Shown: one piece after another, positions 4,713 through 6,589 of the stretch
Layout of the letters: every line of letters begins with the position of its first letter
How positions within the stretch are numbered: the first letter of the stretch is position 1
Source of the DNA: an uncultured Selenomonadaceae bacterium
GTDB taxonomy: Bacteria; Bacillota; Negativicutes; Selenomonadales; Selenomonadaceae
Direction: 5' to 3'
NCBI GenBank assembly: GCA_905233325.1
Contig: CAJODU010000088.1
Span: forward strand, 1 to 6,589
Length of the DNA: 6,589 nt
Notes under the pieces: generated by a model
Seen by the model: the letters and a program-made list of their open reading frames with translations, nothing else
What the model was told of the DNA's origin: nothing
Databases searched by the model: none
Program-made: the position numbers and the translations under genes

Positions 4713-5440
4713 CGTTTCAATCCTGCCATTTGATAAAGATTTTCCAATTCTGCTTCAGTTAATCGACGATACTGTCCGATTTTTAGATCGTGAATTGTTA
4801 AATTAGCAAATTTGATTCGCTTTAACTTTTTGACTTCACAATCAATAGCGGCAAACATTCGCCTTACTTGCCTGTTCCTGCCCTCGTGAATTGTAATTTC
4901 AATTTTTGCCTCTGTGTTGGATTTTCCGACAACGCGGACGATAGCCGGAGCAGTCAAGCCGTCATCAAGCTGAATACCGTTTTGCAATTTATACAATTTA
5001 TCTTTAGTAACGTTGCCTGTCACTTTTGCAAGGTATGTTTTATTAATTTGATATTTCGGGTGCAGAAGTGAATTCATCAACTCGCCGTCATTGGTCAATA
5101 GAATCAAGCCTTCAGTATCATAATCTAAGCGACCAACGGGATAGATTCTTTCGTTGACATCGTTGATCAAATCTACAACGGTTGTACGCCCTCTATCGTC
5201 TTTTGCTGAGGATAGGACATTCTGCGGCTTGTTGAGCAAAATATAGATTTTTTCTTCAGTGAGGGGAATTGGCTTATTATCAACGCTGATTTTATTGATA
5301 TTAATATCAAATTTTGCTCCCAACTCGGTTATTATTTTACCGTCTACAGTTACGCGGCCGTCTAATATTATCTGTTCGGCGGCTCTTCTTGAAGCTATAC
5401 CTGCGCGGCTCAATATTTTTTGCAATCTCTCTTCACTCAT
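4709..5440 (-). CDS. rluB: 23S rRNA pseudouridine synthase, RluB/RsuA family
   Basis: This 243-aa enzyme isomerises a uridine in rRNA to pseudouridine. The family splits into RluB (23S, around E. coli U2605), RluF/RluE and RsuA (16S). RluB is the usual assignment for such proteins in Bacillota but is not proven here. Residues 2-48 are an S4 RNA-binding domain (RLQKILSRAGIASRRAAEQII, GRVTVDG). The catalytic domain follows with ILLNKP (67-72), the active-site loop GRLDYDTEGLILLTNDGEL (103-121) with nucleophile D106, and HEGRNRQVRRM (185-195), all intact. The start is ATG 5440, which overlaps the tsaD stop by 4 bases (ATGA) with AGGA 8 bases upstream. A longer in-frame opening from 5521 would extend 27 residues into tsaD and lacks S4 homology. 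The stop overlaps the flavoprotein start in the same way, so all three genes are likely translated in series. Confidence 0.93.
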   Translation of the reverse strand: MSEERLQKILSRAGIASRRAAEQIILDGRVTVDGKIITELGAKFDININKISVDNKPIPLTEEKIYILLNKPQNVLSSAKDDRGRTTVVDLINDVNERIYPVGRLDYDTEGLILLTNDGELMNSLLHPKYQINKTYLAKVTGNVTKDKLYKLQNGIQLDDGLTAPAIVRVVGKSNTEAKIEITIHEGRNRQVRRMFAAIDCEVKKLKRIKFANLTIHDLKIGQYRRLTEAELENLYQMAGLKR

Positions 5441-6453
5441 GCCAAAAGTCCTAATCCCGGTACAGCGTTGAGTCTGTCGTCTGCAAAATCTTTTTTCAGT
5501 GATTGATAGTATCCGCGACAAGCTATCATTGCGGCATTATCGGTGCAGAGGATTTTTGACGGATAGTAAAAGTTAAATCCTTTTTGTTCACATTTAGACC
5601 TTAATGTTGATTCAAGTGCGGAATTGGCAGCAACTCCGCCCGCCAGCACGATCTTATTAAAATTAAACTCACCGGCAGCGTGGATAGTTTTCTCAACTAG
5701 TGCATCAATGACAGCTTTCTGGAAACTCGCGGCAACATCAGCATTGTTGATATCCTCGCCCTTCATCTTTGCCGAGTTCAAATAATTCAAGACCGCAGAC
5801 TTCAAGCCACTGAAACTGAAATCATAATCGTCAACCTTAGCTATGGGGAAGTCTACCGCCTCAGCATTGCCGATTTTTGCCAGCTTGTCAATTTCGGGCC
5901 CACCTGGATAGGGTAACCCCATAACGCGAGCAATCTTATCAAAAGCCTCACCGGCAGCGTCGTCTCGCGTCTGTCCGAGCATTTCAAAATTATTGTAATT
6001 ATTCATCTTTATCAATGCCGTATGTCCGCCGGAGACTATCAACGCGAGGAATGGCGGCTCAAGTTCGGTGTGTGTCAAGAAATTGGCGAATATGTGACCT
6101 TCAAGATGATTGACGGCAATGAGCGGCACATCAAGGGCAAAAGATAAAGTCTTCGCAGCCGAGACACCAACCAACAGTGCCCCGACAAGCCCCGGTCCAT
6201 ACGTCACTGCGATTTGATTTATATCTTTAAGCTCCATATCTGCCGACCTTACAGCCTCATCGATAACCGGCATTATATTTAAAATGTGCTTGCGTGAGGC
6301 TATTTCCGGCACGACGCCGCCAAATTTTTGATGCAGAGGTATTTGCGTTGATATGATATTTGACAATATCTCTCTGCCTCCTTTTATCACTGAAGCCGCC
6401 GTCTCATCGCAACTCGTTTCAATTCCAAGAGTCAAAATTTCTTCTGCCTGCAA
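5437..6453 (-). CDS. tsaD: tRNA N6-threonylcarbamoyladenosine synthase catalytic subunit TsaD
   Basis: TsaD (Kae1/YgjD/Gcp) transfers the threonylcarbamoyl group from TC-AMP to A37 of ANN-decoding tRNAs, working with TsaB and TsaE (and TsaC upstream). It is essential in many bacteria and cytosolic. Visible motifs are GIETSCDETAASV (10-22), KFGGVVPEIASRKH (43-56), YGPGLVGALLVG (85-96), metal-binding NHLEGH (115-120; H116, H120), SGGHT (141-145), GEAFDKIAR, YPGGPEID, FSFSGLKSA, AGGVAANSAL (271-280) and TDNAAMIA (304-311; third metal ligand D305). It is complete at 338 aa. No ATG is near the N-terminus. I prefer TTG 6453 with GAAAGAG placed 9 bases upstream; TTG 6471 would add six residues and has no Shine-Dalgarno. 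It is the first gene of the operon, behind a good promoter. tsaB and tsaE are not in the window. Confidence 0.97.
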   Translation of the reverse strand: MQAEEILTLGIETSCDETAASVIKGGREILSNIISTQIPLHQKFGGVVPEIASRKHILNIMPVIDEAVRSADMELKDINQIAVTYGPGLVGALLVGVSAAKTLSFALDVPLIAVNHLEGHIFANFLTHTELEPPFLALIVSGGHTALIKMNNYNNFEMLGQTRDDAAGEAFDKIARVMGLPYPGGPEIDKLAKIGNAEAVDFPIAKVDDYDFSFSGLKSAVLNYLNSAKMKGEDINNADVAASFQKAVIDALVEKTIHAAGEFNFNKIVLAGGVAANSALESTLRSKCEQKGFNFYYPSKILCTDNAAMIACRGYYQSLKKDFADDRLNAVPGLGLLA

Positions 6454-6486
6454 TATAATCAACTCTTTCAAAAATTTTTTGTCTAT

Positions 6487-6515
6487 ATTATCTCATTTGT
6501 TCAGCATTAATGCAA
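6487..6515 (-). promoter_or_regulatory. Sigma-A promoter of the tsaD operon
   Basis: On the minus strand TTGCAT (6515-6510) is followed after 17 bases by GATAAT (6492-6487), matching 4/6 and 5/6 of the consensus at ideal spacing. Transcription would start near 6480, about 27 bases before the TTG start at 6453. The remaining sequence to the window end (6516-6589) is AT-rich and shows no gene; a TATAAT at 6557-6552 lacks a supporting -35. Confidence 0.65.
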
Positions 6516-6589
6516 GTGAAGAAAACAATAAAACCACATACGTTTTATAAAATTATAAGGAAATGAATTGCAATAAAAGTTTTTCGTTA

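Noticed and set aside
5441..5521. 27-residue N-terminal extension of the RluB-type protein
   Set aside because: It lies wholly inside tsaD, and the S4 domain begins right after ATG 5440, which has the typical ATGA overlap and a Shine-Dalgarno.
1..6589. CRISPR arrays, tRNA or rRNA genes, insertion sequences, integrase or phage structural genes
   Set aside because: No spaced direct repeats, cloverleaf sequences, transposase motifs or phage proteins were seen on either strand.

Overview
The window looks like a low-GC bacterial chromosome, probably a member of the Bacillota. The TsaD and RluB sequences would fit a Negativicutes (Selenomonas/Phascolarctobacterium-like) host, but that lineage call is an impression from protein style and was not tested. 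Promoters are of the sigma-A type, Shine-Dalgarno sequences are strong, and TTG starts are used. No rRNA, tRNA, CRISPR array, transposase, integrase or recognisable phage structural gene is present.

Right part (about 3417-6589, minus strand) is a housekeeping operon read leftwards: a promoter at 6515-6487, tsaD (tRNA t6A synthesis), an RluB/RsuA-type 23S rRNA pseudouridine synthase, and an HI0933/YhiN/BaiN-type flavoprotein. Both junctions are 4-base ATGA stop/start overlaps, so translation is probably coupled. The operon ends in a hairpin with a T-run at 3448-3417.

Middle (about 2894-3397): a plus-strand XRE-family repressor-like gene is divergent from the leftward accessory cassette. The cassette starts at a perfect-consensus promoter (TTGACA, 17 nt, TATAAT). 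Two related operator-like sequences lie between the genes, one over the cassette -35 and one over the putative -10 of the XRE gene.

Left part (2894-761, minus strand) is the accessory cassette, in this order: a 56-aa and a 37-aa membrane peptide, a 329-aa AAA+ ATPase with an FtsH/Vps4-like core and no protease domain, and two small proteins of 137 and 122 aa. The last two share a hydrophobic M-[IV]-P-V-L N-terminus. They also share a short motif with the C-terminal tail of the ATPase (K-[RH]-[EQ]-V-x-E followed by Y-[VI]-[KR]). This suggests a membrane-associated AAA+ remodelling or unfolding machine with dedicated small partners. I do not recognise it as a named system.

Further left is a separate transcription unit (promoter near 700-671) with an unrecognised 143-aa protein, a 64-nt three-tier hairpin, and the start of another unrecognised gene that runs off the window. 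The left part is the likely accessory, possibly transferred, segment; the right part is core genome.
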